NCBI GenBank assembly: GCA_947482665.1
Contig: CANKJK010000004.1
Location: 205,012-269,011 of the forward strand
Length of the DNA stretch: 64,000 bases
Reading direction: 5' to 3'
Origin: Acidobacteriota bacterium
Lineage (GTDB): Bacteria > Acidobacteriota > Vicinamibacteria > Vicinamibacterales > UBA2999
Under the pieces are notes generated by a model that saw only the letters and a program-made list of their open reading frames with translations, was not told the origin of the DNA and did not search any database. The position numbers were made by a program, and so were the translations under genes. Numbering within the stretch: position 1 is the first letter of the stretch; the number at the start of each line of letters is the position of its first letter. Below are positions 18,751 through 27,530 of this stretch, one piece after another.

Positions 18751-18779
18751 TTGACGAACGGACTCTAGGTTTGTACAGT
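18751..18779 (+). promoter_or_regulatory. Sigma-70-type promoter upstream of the pentapeptide/surface-protein genes
   Basis: TTGACG at 18751-18756 and TACAGT at 18774-18779 are separated by 17 bases, close to the bacterial housekeeping consensus. This AT-richer stretch stands out from the surrounding GC-rich DNA. Transcription would begin near 18786 and give a leader of about 60 bases before the GGAGG ribosome site at 18834-18838. The rest of the 275-base gap after 18573 holds only the hairpins listed separately. Confidence 0.65.
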
Positions 18780-18848
18780 GCCCAGACAAGTTAATGGTGC
18801 TAGGACTCCGGATACGTCTATTCCATGCGGTCGTTGGAGGAATTTCAG

Positions 18849-19232
18849 ATGAAGCAGCTCAGTAAGTCACAGCGAGTGTGGATCGTCGTCGGCGGCGTTG
18901 CGCTGACGGGGGCCCTGCTCGGAACGGCGCGGGCATCCGACCCGACGCACCTTCAGCGGCTGATTGCGACCCGGAACTGTGTCGGGTGCGATTTGTCGGG
19001 GGAGAACCTTTCAGGTTTCGGGCTGAAGGGGAGCAACCTCGGCAACTCAAACCTGACCGGCGCGAGCCTCTACAAGGCCAATCTGGTCCAGGCCAATCTC
19101 ACCGGCACGGTGCTCGCCAACGCGGATCTGAGCGGCGCCAACCTGCTGGCCGCGATCGGAGCGAACCTCTCCGGCGCCACGACGAACGCTGAAACCACCT
19201 GTCCGAACGCGAAGAAGGGACCGTGCCAATGA
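18849..19232 (+). CDS. Small secreted pentapeptide-repeat protein
   Basis: The frame is open from 18825, but the ATG at 18849 has a GGAGG site 10 bases upstream and begins a signal peptide ([20 protein letters not shown], cleavage near ARAS). The 127-residue product contains a run of pentapeptide repeats, A(N/D)Lx[31 protein letters not shown] and ADLSGANLL. These form a right-handed quadrilateral beta-helix. Cysteines at CVGC and near the C-terminus (CPNAKKGPC) could form disulfides. The stop overlaps the next start (ATGA), so it is translationally coupled to the giant surface protein. A role as a partner or processing factor of that protein is inference. Confidence 0.85.
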   Translation: MKQLSKSQRVWIVVGGVALTGALLGTARASDPTHLQRLIATRNCVGCDLSGENLSGFGLKGSNLGNSNLTGASLYKANLVQANLTGTVLANADLSGANLLAAIGANLSGATTNAETTCPNAKKGPCQ

Positions 19233-22200
19233 GCCGCGCTTCTTCCTCCGCGAACAAGCCTTCGAGCGCAACGACTATGAAATCAAATCGCACGCTGCTG
19301 CGGCGCGCCGCACTCGGCATCTTCTCGCTGGCGCTCCTGGCGCTGGTGACGGTCTGGCAGACCACGGCACGCGTTGTCGCCGCCCCGCCGCCCGGGCCCG
19401 ACACCGTGACCGCCGTCACGTTCACGATTCGCGACAACTGCGCCAACAACACGACCTATGACCTGCAGATTGGCGGGGTCACGGTCGGTAGCCCGTCTGC
19501 GTCGGATGGCACCTGCGACGGCAACAATCTGGGTCAAGCGCGCACGCTGACCATTACGGACCCGGCCGTGCTGGCGTCCTTCCCCAGCCTGGACTCGCCC
19601 TTCTGCGCGACCTACGGCGTGATCAGCCACGACCCCTGCGTGGATAGCGGCTGGGGCTGGTGCGACCAGTCGAACCACTACACGCTGCAGGAGTATGTCG
19701 ACGTTGTCCGTGCCAACTCCGGCGCGGAGCGCACCTGCGTGGTCGACACTATCGGCCAGGGATGCGCGGACCTGCCGAATAACTTCCCGTGGAATCAGCA
19801 TCCGGGCTACCTGAACGAGAACAACGTCAGCCGGACCACGACCCTCACGGATACGGACCACGACGGCGACCCGAACTGCACGGACCCCGACGCGGATAAC
19901 GACGGCGTCCTGAACGTGTCGGACAACTGCCCGTTCAATGCGAACCCCACGCAGGTTGACACGGACGCGAATGGCCGCGGCGACGCCTGCGACCGCTTCG
20001 ACCGCGACAACGACGGTATTTGGAACGTTGTTGACAACTGCCCCGACGCCGCGAACGCCGCCCAGACCGACTCGGACGGCAACGGTATCGGCGACGCGTG
20101 CGACCGCGGCGTGGTTGCTGTGCCGTGGGCTGGCCTTGAATCCAAGCCCCATGTGGTCGTCTCGGGTGGCGTGCTGGTTCTCCAGGCCGTGGCCCAGGAG
20201 GGCGCGAGCGGCAGGGCCTTCCCGCTGACCAGCGGCACGTGGGATCCAGGCGATGGTTCCGGACCGCAGGGAATCAACGTCAGCAACTCCAGGGTGCTGG
20301 AACTGGCGCACGTCTACACCGGCGGCGTGGGCGATCCGTTCACGGCGACCGTGTCAGTGACCGACACAAACGGCAAGACCTACACCGATACCTTCAAGGT
20401 TCAGATTCAGGCGGATTCGCTTGATACCCGGACCAACATGGCGATCGATCGGGCCCTGTGGCACAACCACAAGCTCATGGGCTATGCCGGGTCCGGCGCG
20501 CAGCTCCAGGTGAGCTGCACTGACAGCCAGGCCAACGCCTGCACGGCGGCTGCGGCCCAGGCGCTCGAGGTGAACGGCCATCGCGAAACCGGTGACGTCA
20601 CCAAGGACCCGTACGTGGTCGAGGTGAGCGGCCTGTTGCACTTCCTCCAGAGCCACATCCGGCGCGTCAGCATCAACGTGCAGACGCTCGGCGACCCCGA
20701 TACCAATGGCAACGGCTATGGCCTGGAAGAGGACGGCGGCCACGTGGTGTATGTGGGTGGGCAGATTATCGACGCCCTTGTGGCAAGCGGCACGCCGAAC
20801 GCGGTCATCGGGCTTGGCCCGGAGGCCGGGCGGACCTACAAGGACGTCGTGCAGGACCTGGTCGACGCCTACTCCTTTGGTATGAACGACAACTGCAATC
20901 AGGGCGGCTGGGTCTACAACTGGAATGACTGCAGCGGCATCGACTCCTCCTCGAGCGGCTGGTGGGGCATCGGCGCCCACGGCGCGAAGGTGTGGGGCGT
21001 CACGGTTCCGCAGTGGGTCAAGGACCACAACCTGAGCGTCGGCATCCCGCAGCTGCAGAGCGGCTCGCCGAGCGTGGACAGTCACAAAAACCTGGACATG
21101 GGTGGCGGCGACGGTTCCTGCGGTTACAGAGGCCCCGGCGGCAACGCGGCCGAGACGGCTGCCTGCCTCGTGATGCTGTCCGCAGACGAACAGCCCCGCT
21201 CCTCTGCCCGGTTCCGTGCAGCTGAGACGTGGCTCCGCAACAACCACCCGGCTGATGAGATGAGCAACATCTACGCGATGTACGGCGTGACCAAGGCGAT
21301 GCGCCTGGCCATCGACGACAGCGGCAGCTCCTCGCCCATCACGCTCCTGGGCGGCGACCTCGATTGGTATGCCGACGTGAACAACGGCTTCGCCTGGCGC
21401 CTGTTGAACACCGCAGGCGGTGACGGCGAGTTGGCAGCGCAATCGCAGCAGTGGGCTTCCGGATCGCTCGCCAATTCGTGGGGCATCCTGATCCTCTCGC
21501 CGGCGCTCTTCGAACAGGGTCCGACGGCGGCCTGCAGCGTGGACTCCTCGATCGTCTGCCAGGCAGGCGCATCGGGTGGTTGCAACACGGCCGGCACCGA
21601 CCCCTACTCGACCGTGCACCTGGACGGTTCGGCCTCCACGGCCGGCGACAACCCGATCGCCTCCTACGCCTGGAACTTCCAGGACGGTGGCACCACGGTT
21701 GACGCGACGACGGCCCTGGCGAGCACCACCTTCTCGGCGACTGGCACTTACAACATCCAGCTGACCGTGACGGATACAAAGGGCCACAACTCGTCGGTGA
21801 CCTGCCCCGTGCAGGTGACGGACACGGCTCTGCCGCCAGTGGCGGATCCGGGCGGTCCGTACTCCATCTGCGAGGGCAAGGGCCACGTGGTGCTGGACGG
21901 CTCGGCCTCGCTCGGCCGCGGCGCGAACATCGCCCTCTACGAGTGGGACTTCACCGGTCCGCAGATCAACTGGTCGCCGGTTGATGCGACTGGCGCCATC
22001 ACGGACCAGACCGCGCTCTTCACGAGCCTGGCGCCCGGCACCTATGACGTCGGCCTGCGTGTGACCGACGACAGCGCTTCGCACTTCGTGACGAGGGCGT
22101 TCACCACGGTGACTGTGAAGTCCAAGACCGTTGACGAGTGCAAGAACTCGGCACCGGTGGCGAACGACCAGGCCGTGACGACGCCGGAAGACGTTGCGGT

Positions 22201-23983
22201 CGGCATCACGCTGACGGCCACGGACGCGGAGAGCAACCCGCTGACGTTCACGGTGGTGACCGGTCCGACGCACGGCACGCTCTCCGGCATCGCGCCGAAC
22301 GTGACCTACACGCCGGCCGCGAACTACAACGGTCCGGACAGCTTCACCTTCACGGCGAACGACGGTCAGCTCGACTCGAACGTCGCCACGGTGAGCATCA
22401 ACGTGACAGCCGTCAACGATGCGCCAGTCGCGAACCCCGGCTCGAACACGACGCCGGAAGACACGGCGGTGAGCGGTGTGGTGACGTCGAGTGACATCGA
22501 CGGTGGCGCGCCGACCTACAGCCTGGCGACGGGTGCTTCGCACGGCACGGTGGTGGTGAACGCTGATGGCAGCTACACCTATACGCCGGCGCCGAACTAC
22601 AACGGTCCGGACGCCTTCACCTTCACGGTGGACGACGGCAACGGTGGGTCGGCCAGCGCGGCGGTGAGCATCACCGTGACGCCCGTCAATGACGCACCCG
22701 TGGCGAACCCCGGCTCGAACACGACGCCGGAAGACACGGCGGTGAGCGGCACGGTCACGTCGAGCGATATCGACGGTGGCCCGGCTGTCTACAGCCTGGC
22801 GACGGGCACGACGCACGGCACGGTGGTCGTCAACAACGACGGCACCTACACCTACACGCCGGCGTCGAACTACAACGGTGGCGACAGCTTCACCTTTACG
22901 GTGAGCGACGGCAACGGCGGCACGGCGACCAACACCGTGGTGCTGGTGGTCTCGCCTGTCAACGACGCGCCGGTGGCAAACCCCGGCTCGAACGTGACGC
23001 CGGAAGACACGGCGGTGAGCGGTGTGGTGACGTCGAGCGACGTGGACGGCGGCGCGCCGGCCTACAGCCTGCTCGCAGGCACGACGCACGGCACGGTGGT
23101 GGTGAACGCGAGCGGCGCCTACACCTACACGCCGGCGCTGAACTACAACGGTGGCGACAGCTTCACCTTCACGGTGATTGACGGCAACGGCGGCTCCGCG
23201 ACCAACACCGTGACGCTCACGGTGACGCCGGTCAACGATGCCCCGGTGGCGGTCAACGATGCCTACACGGGTCAGTGGAATACGCTGCTGTCGATTCCGG
23301 TGAACGGCGTCCTCGGCAACGACACTGATGTGGACAGCAGCGTGCTGACCTCCATCAAGCTGACGAACCCCGCGTCGGGCGCCATCACGCTCAACGCGAA
23401 CGGCAGCCTGACCTACATGCCGGCGGCGAACTTCTCCGGTGTGGCGACGTTCACCTACAAGGCGAACGACGGTGCGCTGGACAGCAACGTGGCGACGGTG
23501 AAGCTCACCATCACGTCGCCCTGCTCGGTTTCAACCGACAACAGAAGCCGGGACGGCCGGAGCGGCGACAACCGCAGCGACGACCACAGCGATGACCGGA
23601 GTGTTGACTGCAAGCCCGGCACGCCGAAGTCGCACGCTGACCACTACACGACGAAGAAGAACACGACGCTGACCGTGTCGCCGAAGGGTGTGCTGAAGAA
23701 CGACAACGCCTTCGCGGTGACCGCGCAGCTCTTCTCGGGTGCGGCTAACGGCACAGTGGTGCTGGCGGCCAACGGCAGCTTCGTCTACGTGCCGAACCCG
23801 GGCTTCGCCGGTGATGACTCCTTCTCCTACGTGGCGCGCAGCGCCGCCGGGGTTGCGGGTAACGTGGTGAAGGTCAGCATCCGGGTGCGCGCGCACTGGG
23901 ATGGGGACGGCTGCGACCACGACAGGAAGAAGAACAAGCACAAGAACGGCGACAAGTGCGAGCACGACATGGACCACGACTAG
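19229..23983 (+). CDS. Giant cell-surface protein: thrombospondin type-3, PKD and cadherin-like repeats
   Basis: About 1584 residues from the ATG at 19229, which overlaps the pentapeptide gene stop. An ATG at 19277, directly before the signal sequence ([20 protein letters not shown]), is an alternative. In order: a novel N-terminal domain; thrombospondin type-3 calcium repeats ([40 protein letters not shown]); an alpha-rich central region of about 400 residues; and two PKD-like domains around 770-960 ([17 protein letters not shown]). Next come five tandem cadherin-like/Ig-like domains of 90-91 residues with NDAPVAN starts and TPEDTAV motifs. A Ser/Asp/Arg-rich linker and a last beta domain follow, then a His/Asp/Lys-rich tail ending MDHD. 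It is probably an adhesin or matrix protein. No LPXTG or PEP-CTERM sorting signal is visible. Confidence 0.88.
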   Translation: MSRASSSANKPSSATTMKSNRTLLRRAALGIFSLALLALVTVWQTTARVVAAPPPGPDTVTAVTFTIRDNCANNTTYDLQIGGVTVGSPSASDGTCDGNNLGQARTLTITDPAVLASFPSLDSPFCATYGVISHDPCVDSGWGWCDQSNHYTLQEYVDVVRANSGAERTCVVDTIGQGCADLPNNFPWNQHPGYLNENNVSRTTTLTDTDHDGDPNCTDPDADNDGVLNVSDNCPFNANPTQVDTDANGRGDACDRFDRDNDGIWNVVDNCPDAANAAQTDSDGNGIGDACDRGVVAVPWAGLESKPHVVVSGGVLVLQAVAQEGASGRAFPLTSGTWDPGDGSGPQGINVSNSRVLELAHVYTGGVGDPFTATVSVTDTNGKTYTDTFKVQIQADSLDTRTNMAIDRALWHNHKLMGYAGSGAQLQVSCTDSQANACTAAAAQALEVNGHRETGDVTKDPYVVEVSGLLHFLQSHIRRVSINVQTLGDPDTNGNGYGLEEDGGHVVYVGGQIIDALVASGTPNAVIGLGPEAGRTYKDVVQDLVDAYSFGMNDNCNQGGWVYNWNDCSGIDSSSSGWWGIGAHGAKVWGVTVPQWVKDHNLSVGIPQLQSGSPSVDSHKNLDMGGGDGSCGYRGPGGNAAETAACLVMLSADEQPRSSARFRAAETWLRNNHPADEMSNIYAMYGVTKAMRLAIDDSGSSSPITLLGGDLDWYADVNNGFAWRLLNTAGGDGELAAQSQQWASGSLANSWGILILSPALFEQGPTAACSVDSSIVCQAGASGGCNTAGTDPYSTVHLDGSASTAGDNPIASYAWNFQDGGTTVDATTALASTTFSATGTYNIQLTVTDTKGHNSSVTCPVQVTDTALPPVADPGGPYSICEGKGHVVLDGSASLGRGANIALYEWDFTGPQINWSPVDATGAITDQTALFTSLAPGTYDVGLRVTDDSASHFVTRAFTTVTVKSKTVDECKNSAPVANDQAVTTPEDVAVGITLTATDAESNPLTFTVVTGPTHGTLSGIAPNVTYTPAANYNGPDSFTFTANDGQLDSNVATVSINVTAVNDAPVANPGSNTTPEDTAVSGVVTSSDIDGGAPTYSLATGASHGTVVVNADGSYTYTPAPNYNGPDAFTFTVDDGNGGSASAAVSITVTPVNDAPVANPGSNTTPEDTAVSGTVTSSDIDGGPAVYSLATGTTHGTVVVNNDGTYTYTPASNYNGGDSFTFTVSDGNGGTATNTVVLVVSPVNDAPVANPGSNVTPEDTAVSGVVTSSDVDGGAPAYSLLAGTTHGTVVVNASGAYTYTPALNYNGGDSFTFTVIDGNGGSATNTVTLTVTPVNDAPVAVNDAYTGQWNTLLSIPVNGVLGNDTDVDSSVLTSIKLTNPASGAITLNANGSLTYMPAANFSGVATFTYKANDGALDSNVATVKLTITSPCSVSTDNRSRDGRSGDNRSDDHSDDRSVDCKPGTPKSHADHYTTKKNTTLTVSPKGVLKNDNAFAVTAQLFSGAANGTVVLAANGSFVYVPNPGFAGDDSFSYVARSAAGVAGNVVKVSIRVRAHWDGDGCDHDRKKNKHKNGDKCEHDMDHD
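22145..23510 (+). repeat. Tandem 270/273-bp in-frame repeats encoding cadherin-like domains
   Basis: Copies of the N(D/S)APVA codon block start at 22145, 22415, 22688, 22961 and 23234, giving spacings of 270, 273, 273 and 273 bases (90-91 codons). Copies 2-4 share long near-identical stretches, including the segment encoding [15 protein letters not shown], which suggests recent duplication or gene conversion. The first and fifth copies are diverged. Copy number could change by slippage without shifting the frame. Confidence 0.9.
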
Positions 23984-24037
23984 TCGCTGAGTAATCACCG
24001 TTCGCCGGCCTTGCAGCCGGCGGACGGAGCAAGACTG

Positions 24038-24071
24038 AAGGCCCGCATCCCAAAAGGGGTGCGGGCCTTTT
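24038..24071 (+). terminator. Intrinsic terminator of the surface-protein operon
   Basis: A GC-rich hairpin: AAGGCCCGCATCCC pairs with GGGGTGCGGGCCTT through one G-T wobble and an AAAA loop, and is followed by a run of T. It lies 55 bases after the stop of the surface-protein gene, in the correct orientation. Confidence 0.85.
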
Positions 24072-24166
24072 GCATTTGCAGAGGTGAGGGGGATGAGCCG
24101 TGGTGCATGAGCCTGCCTCTGAGCCCGGACCCAGCCAGGGACTCCATGGCGGGGCGAGACAGGACT

Positions 24167-24262
24167 GAGGACAGGGCTGAGGACAGGGCTGAGGACAGGG
24201 CTGAGGACAGGGCTGAGGACAGGGCTGAGGACAGGGCTGAGGACAGGGCTGAGGACAGGGCT
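24167..24262. repeat. 12-bp minisatellite, eight perfect units
   Basis: The unit GAGGACAGGGCT is repeated eight times with no mismatch in the intergenic gap between two convergent genes. The unit length is a multiple of three, so it is open in several frames (AEDR on +, SPVL on -), which produces spurious ORFs. No spacers are present, so this is not a CRISPR array. Confidence 0.95.
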
Positions 24263-24298
24263 GGGCCCGACCTGACTGCGCTGTCTTGGGAGGCACGG

Positions 24299-24330
24299 GG
24301 AGACCGCCGGTCGGTGAGCCGGCGGTCTCC
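24299..24330. other. Perfect 12-bp inverted repeat in the intergenic region
   Basis: GGAGACCGCCGG at 24299-24310 and CCGGCGGTCTCC at 24319-24330 flank an 8-base loop. There is no adjacent T-run on either strand. It could be a factor-assisted terminator for the convergent genes or a recombination relic next to the minisatellite. Apart from this, the minisatellite and the terminator, I see nothing coding in 23984-24442. Confidence 0.6.
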
Positions 24331-24442
24331 TGAGGGTCCGCGCAGGCTCCACCGACGCCCCACGCGTGGCAGCCCCGGCATCGCCCCCTGAAGGGGGAGT
24401 TGCCCGAGCCGGAAGAAGGCTTGAGCGCGGGGCGGAGAGGAC

Positions 24443-26047
24443 TTAGTTCCGCGGAGCGGGTTTACCGATGGCCGCGCAGCTCGACGGCCAGCCCTGAAGG
24501 CACGCGAGCTCGTTGAGCTCTCGCAGCGTCTCGTGCTTCAGCGGGCCTCGGCCTTCCTGCAGGACCAGGCGGAGGTCGAACTCGTCCGGGTCGTCGTGCC
24601 GGAAGTCCTTCCCGCCAGCCGCCAGCACCTTGGCGTTCTCACAGCCGGCGGTCGACTCCGACCGGCAGGCCAGGGCGAAGAGATCCTTCGCCGGGGCTGC
24701 GACTACCTTCCCGGCGGCCTGGAGGATGCCGAGCTCCGAGCACGCCAGCCCGGAGCCTGCCCGGCACGCGCGGGAGTAGAAGATAGCCGCGTTGTGGCAG
24801 GCGCCGGCCCGGCCGTCATCACACGCCTTCTTCCAGAACGGAATGGAGGCGCCAGGGTGATGGTCGCCCAGCACCCGCGATGAGCTCAGAGCCGTGAACG
24901 CCACGATCCACGCGGAAACATACACAGCGCTCCGGACCCTGGGTGTGAGCTGGAACCGGCTCGGATCCGCCCAGGACACCCACCGTGCTGCCGCCACGAG
25001 GTCCAGCCGGCGCACCATGAGGTTCATCAGAGGCACCTGCAGCAGCTTGTCGTAGAACGTGGGGACGCCAAGCCACCCCAGCAGCCAATAGAGCCCGAAC
25101 ACGCTCGCGCCGTACATCACGCCGAAGGAAATCCGCCCCAGGTCGGTCCTCGGTGACGTCGACGGGTCAGTGAAGAGCAGGTGCATGCCCAGGAACACGG
25201 CAATGGGGATATCCGAGTCGAAGAAGTAGTAGGTGCCCGTCCGGTGCAGGAAGACGGCACTCAGCAGCGATGTCGTCAGCACGGCCGGGAGCGTCATGGC
25301 TGTCACGCCGAAGAGAAACTGCCCTGGCAGCGAGACGAGGAAGATGAAGAGGTACATCTGCGGCGGCAGGCCCAGCAGCGAGGCGATGTCCTCGCCCCAC
25401 GTGATGCGGGTGGTGCCCGTCACGATGAGGCCGAGCGAGAAGATCGCGAGCGTCAGCGACGACGGGTTGAAGATGTGCACCCGGCGCCCCTCACGCTCCC
25501 AGCGGATGAATTCCTTGCCCAGGAAGGCGATGGCGACCATCGCGAACTGCAGGTAGAACCAGTCGTCCCGGAACCGCAGGAAGAGGTTCGTGCTGTAAAT
25601 GATGGGGAAGATCCCGAAACCGAGCGTATAGGTGCGGCCCCTCGACCAGGTCAGCAGGATGTCGAAGGCGTAGGCAAAGAGAATCTGAGCGACGATGAGC
25701 AGCGCAGCCTGTCGAAGGGGATCCCAATACATGCCCCAGTACACGAAGATGGACGTGTGGGCCACCGCCTGCAGGTAGTGCTGGGGGCGCAGTGACACGA
25801 CCGTCCGGAAGCCTTCTGCGCCGCGGGCGCGCCACACCACCAGGGCCCAGGCCAGGAGGGCGAGCGCGGCCCCGATGACCGACGCGGTCAGCGTGTCGTG
25901 GTCCTGAATCCTGGGGAAAAGGGCCAGGGCACCCAGCGCTGCCGCAAACCCCAGCGGGAGCTTGAGCGCCCCCAACCCGGCGGCGGCCGCGTCCGGCGGT
26001 GGTTGCACGGCAGTCTGGCGTGAATGTGGTTCGCGGCGTTTGGACAC
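24443..26047 (-). CDS. RnfD/UnbU-like membrane protein with C-terminal Sel1-type repeats (paralogue)
   Basis: A 534-residue protein from a GTG start. It has about ten transmembrane segments related to NqrB/RnfD and keeps the family-like segment LLFTDPSTSPRTDLGR, which the paralogue at 7392-9212 has lost (TAAETLPTSELGR). Shared blocks include YTLG-FGIFP, LGKEFIRWEREGRRVHIFNP and WLGVPTFYDKL. The C-terminus (about 405-530) contains cysteine-rich Sel1-like sequence (CDDGRAGACHNAAIFYSRAC, CSELGIL, CSAIG) that is shorter than in the paralogue. It stands alone here, without an UnbV gene beside it. Membrane location is certain from the hydrophobicity, but the function is unknown. Confidence 0.82.
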   Translation of the reverse strand: MSKRREPHSRQTAVQPPPDAAAAGLGALKLPLGFAAALGALALFPRIQDHDTLTASVIGAALALLAWALVVWRARGAEGFRTVVSLRPQHYLQAVAHTSIFVYWGMYWDPLRQAALLIVAQILFAYAFDILLTWSRGRTYTLGFGIFPIIYSTNLFLRFRDDWFYLQFAMVAIAFLGKEFIRWEREGRRVHIFNPSSLTLAIFSLGLIVTGTTRITWGEDIASLLGLPPQMYLFIFLVSLPGQFLFGVTAMTLPAVLTTSLLSAVFLHRTGTYYFFDSDIPIAVFLGMHLLFTDPSTSPRTDLGRISFGVMYGASVFGLYWLLGWLGVPTFYDKLLQVPLMNLMVRRLDLVAAARWVSWADPSRFQLTPRVRSAVYVSAWIVAFTALSSSRVLGDHHPGASIPFWKKACDDGRAGACHNAAIFYSRACRAGSGLACSELGILQAAGKVVAAPAKDLFALACRSESTAGCENAKVLAAGGKDFRHDDPDEFDLRLVLQEGRGPLKHETLRELNELACLQGWPSSCAAIGKPAPRN

Positions 26048-26110
26048 GGAGTCGGAATCCCTGGAATGCCCGCGTTCAGATCGGGAAGCGGCGAGGCGAT
26101 TTTAGCGCAC

Positions 26111-26152
26111 AAAAAAAGCCACGACAGCCGGAGACCGGCCATCGTGGCTTCA
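26111..26152 (-). terminator. Intrinsic terminator of the RRM gene
   Basis: Read on the minus strand, GAAGCCACGATGGCCGG pairs with GGCTGTCGTGGCTT and is followed by seven T. It lies about 50 bases beyond the stop of the RNA-binding protein gene. Confidence 0.88.
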
Positions 26153-26202
26153 GAGAAACAGGCGCCCGCAGACGCCCTGGGGCGCCTCAGGCGGAGCGGG
26201 TG

Positions 26203-26496
26203 CTACCAGCGCGACTCGCGCTGACCGCGACCGCCGCCACCGCCTTCGCGGCGCTCCATCGGCTTGGCCTCGTTGACCGTCAGACGACGGCCTTCGAATT
26301 CGTGCTGGTCGAGGGACTGGATCGCGGCGCGACCGGCCTCCTCGGTGGTGAGCTCCACGAAGCCGAAGCCGCGCGACTGACCGGTCATCTGGTCCCGGAT
26401 GAGCTTCACCGACTCGACCGCGCCGTGGGTCGAGAAGAGGGATTCGATCTGCTGTTCACCGGTACTGAAAGAGAGATTGCCAACGTAGAGTCGCAT
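26203..26496 (-). CDS. Small RRM-type RNA-binding protein
   Basis: A 97-residue protein from the ATG at 26496, preceded by AAAGGA 8 bases upstream; the longer open frame adds a segment without RRM character. It has one complete RRM fold: RNP2 is LYVGNLSF at residues 3-10 and RNP1 is RGFGFVEL at about 42-49. A Gly/Arg-rich tail (RREGGGGGRGQRESRW) follows. Such proteins (Rbp family) are found in cyanobacteria, Acidobacteria and others. They bind RNA and are often cold-induced. It has its own strong terminator and is divergent from the DsbA-like gene. Confidence 0.95.
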   Translation of the reverse strand: MRLYVGNLSFSTGEQQIESLFSTHGAVESVKLIRDQMTGQSRGFGFVELTTEEAGRAAIQSLDQHEFEGRRLTVNEAKPMERREGGGGGRGQRESRW

Positions 26497-26701
26497 ATGC
26501 ACGGTCCTTTGAAAGGTTGGGTCGCGGAACTGGATGGACGCGTGCAGAAGAGACAGGCTGACGCAGGCAGAGCAGGGCGGAGTCCAACGGAACACCTCAG
26601 TGTAACCCCTATTCCAAGGCCGTGTGTGTGCAATAGCGGACACGGCCCAGGTTCCTGCGATACTAGGGACCGTTTTCAGGCCCAGCGCCTCCAAAACCCT
26701 C

Positions 26702-27457
26702 ATGAAAATCCAGATTTGGTCCGACATCGTCTGCCCGTGGTGCTACATCGGGAAGCGGCGCTTCGAGCACGCGCTTGAGACGTTTCCCCATCGAGACCAG
26801 ATCCAGGTCGAGCACCAGTCCTTTCAGCTGAACCCGGCCGCCGAGCGCGGCGTCACCGGGTCGCGGACCGATATGCTGCGGCAGAAGTACCGCCTCTCGG
26901 ACGACCAGATCGCCACGATGGACGAGCGCATGGAGCGCCTCGCCTCGGAGGAGGGCCTGGCCTACAACCTCGCCGCCACCGCGACCGGCAATACCCTCGA
27001 CGCGCACCGGCTTGTGCAGGCCGCCAAGGCCCACGGGATCGGTGATGCCATGGTGGAGCGGCTCTATCGCGCCTACTTCACCGAGGGCCGCTCCATCTTC
27101 GACGCCGAGTCGCTCGCCGCGCTCGCGGCCGAGGCCGGCCTGGACGCGGCCGAGGCCCGCCACGTGCTGGCCAGTGACGACTACGCCACTGCGGTGGCGG
27201 ACGATGCCAGGGAGGCTGCGGCCCTGGGTGCCACTGGCGTGCCCTTCTTCGTCATCGACGGCCGCTACGGCGTCTCGGGTGCCGAGGCGTCTGACGTCTT
27301 CACCCAGGCCCTGACACAGGCCTGGGCCACGCGCGTGCCGGACGGCGCCGTCGGTGGGGCGAGCGATACGTCGAGCTCTGGAACGAGTGCTGGGCCGAGC
27401 ACTGGCCCAAGCGCTGTGCCGAACGCTGTACCGAGCGGAGAGAACCCCACTGACTAG
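26702..27457 (+). CDS. FrnE-like DsbA-family oxidoreductase (cytoplasmic)
   Basis: From the ATG at 26702 the 251-residue protein begins with MKIQIWSDIVCPWCYIGKRR, so CPWC is at residues 11-14 and there is no signal peptide. Helical-domain motifs typical of the FrnE/2-hydroxychromene-2-carboxylate isomerase branch follow: NTLDAHRLVQAAKAHG and GVPFFVIDGRYGVSGAE with its cis-Pro. These are cytoplasmic disulfide oxidoreductases or isomerases linked to oxidative stress. The last 35 residues form a Ser/Gly/Pro-rich tail (SSSGTSAGPSTGPSAVPNAV) that is unusual for the family and encoded by short repeats. The gene is divergent from the RRM gene across about 205 bases. Confidence 0.92.
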   Translation: MKIQIWSDIVCPWCYIGKRRFEHALETFPHRDQIQVEHQSFQLNPAAERGVTGSRTDMLRQKYRLSDDQIATMDERMERLASEEGLAYNLAATATGNTLDAHRLVQAAKAHGIGDAMVERLYRAYFTEGRSIFDAESLAALAAEAGLDAAEARHVLASDDYATAVADDAREAAALGATGVPFFVIDGRYGVSGAEASDVFTQALTQAWATRVPDGAVGGASDTSSSGTSAGPSTGPSAVPNAVPSGENPTD

Positions 27458-27530
27458 CGACGTGTCAGCGCGACGAGTTGCGACTCCGGCGCAACCCCTC
27501 GCCCCGTGTTTCCCGCGATATGCTCCGCCG

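Noticed and set aside
20354..23089. A 911-codon open frame on the minus strand opposite the surface-protein gene
   Set aside because: It is rich in Arg, His and Val without domain similarity and follows the repeats of the real gene in mirror; it is an antisense shadow of GC-rich coding DNA.
24167..24262. CRISPR-like array
   Set aside because: Units are 12 bp, directly adjacent and without spacers, so it is a minisatellite.
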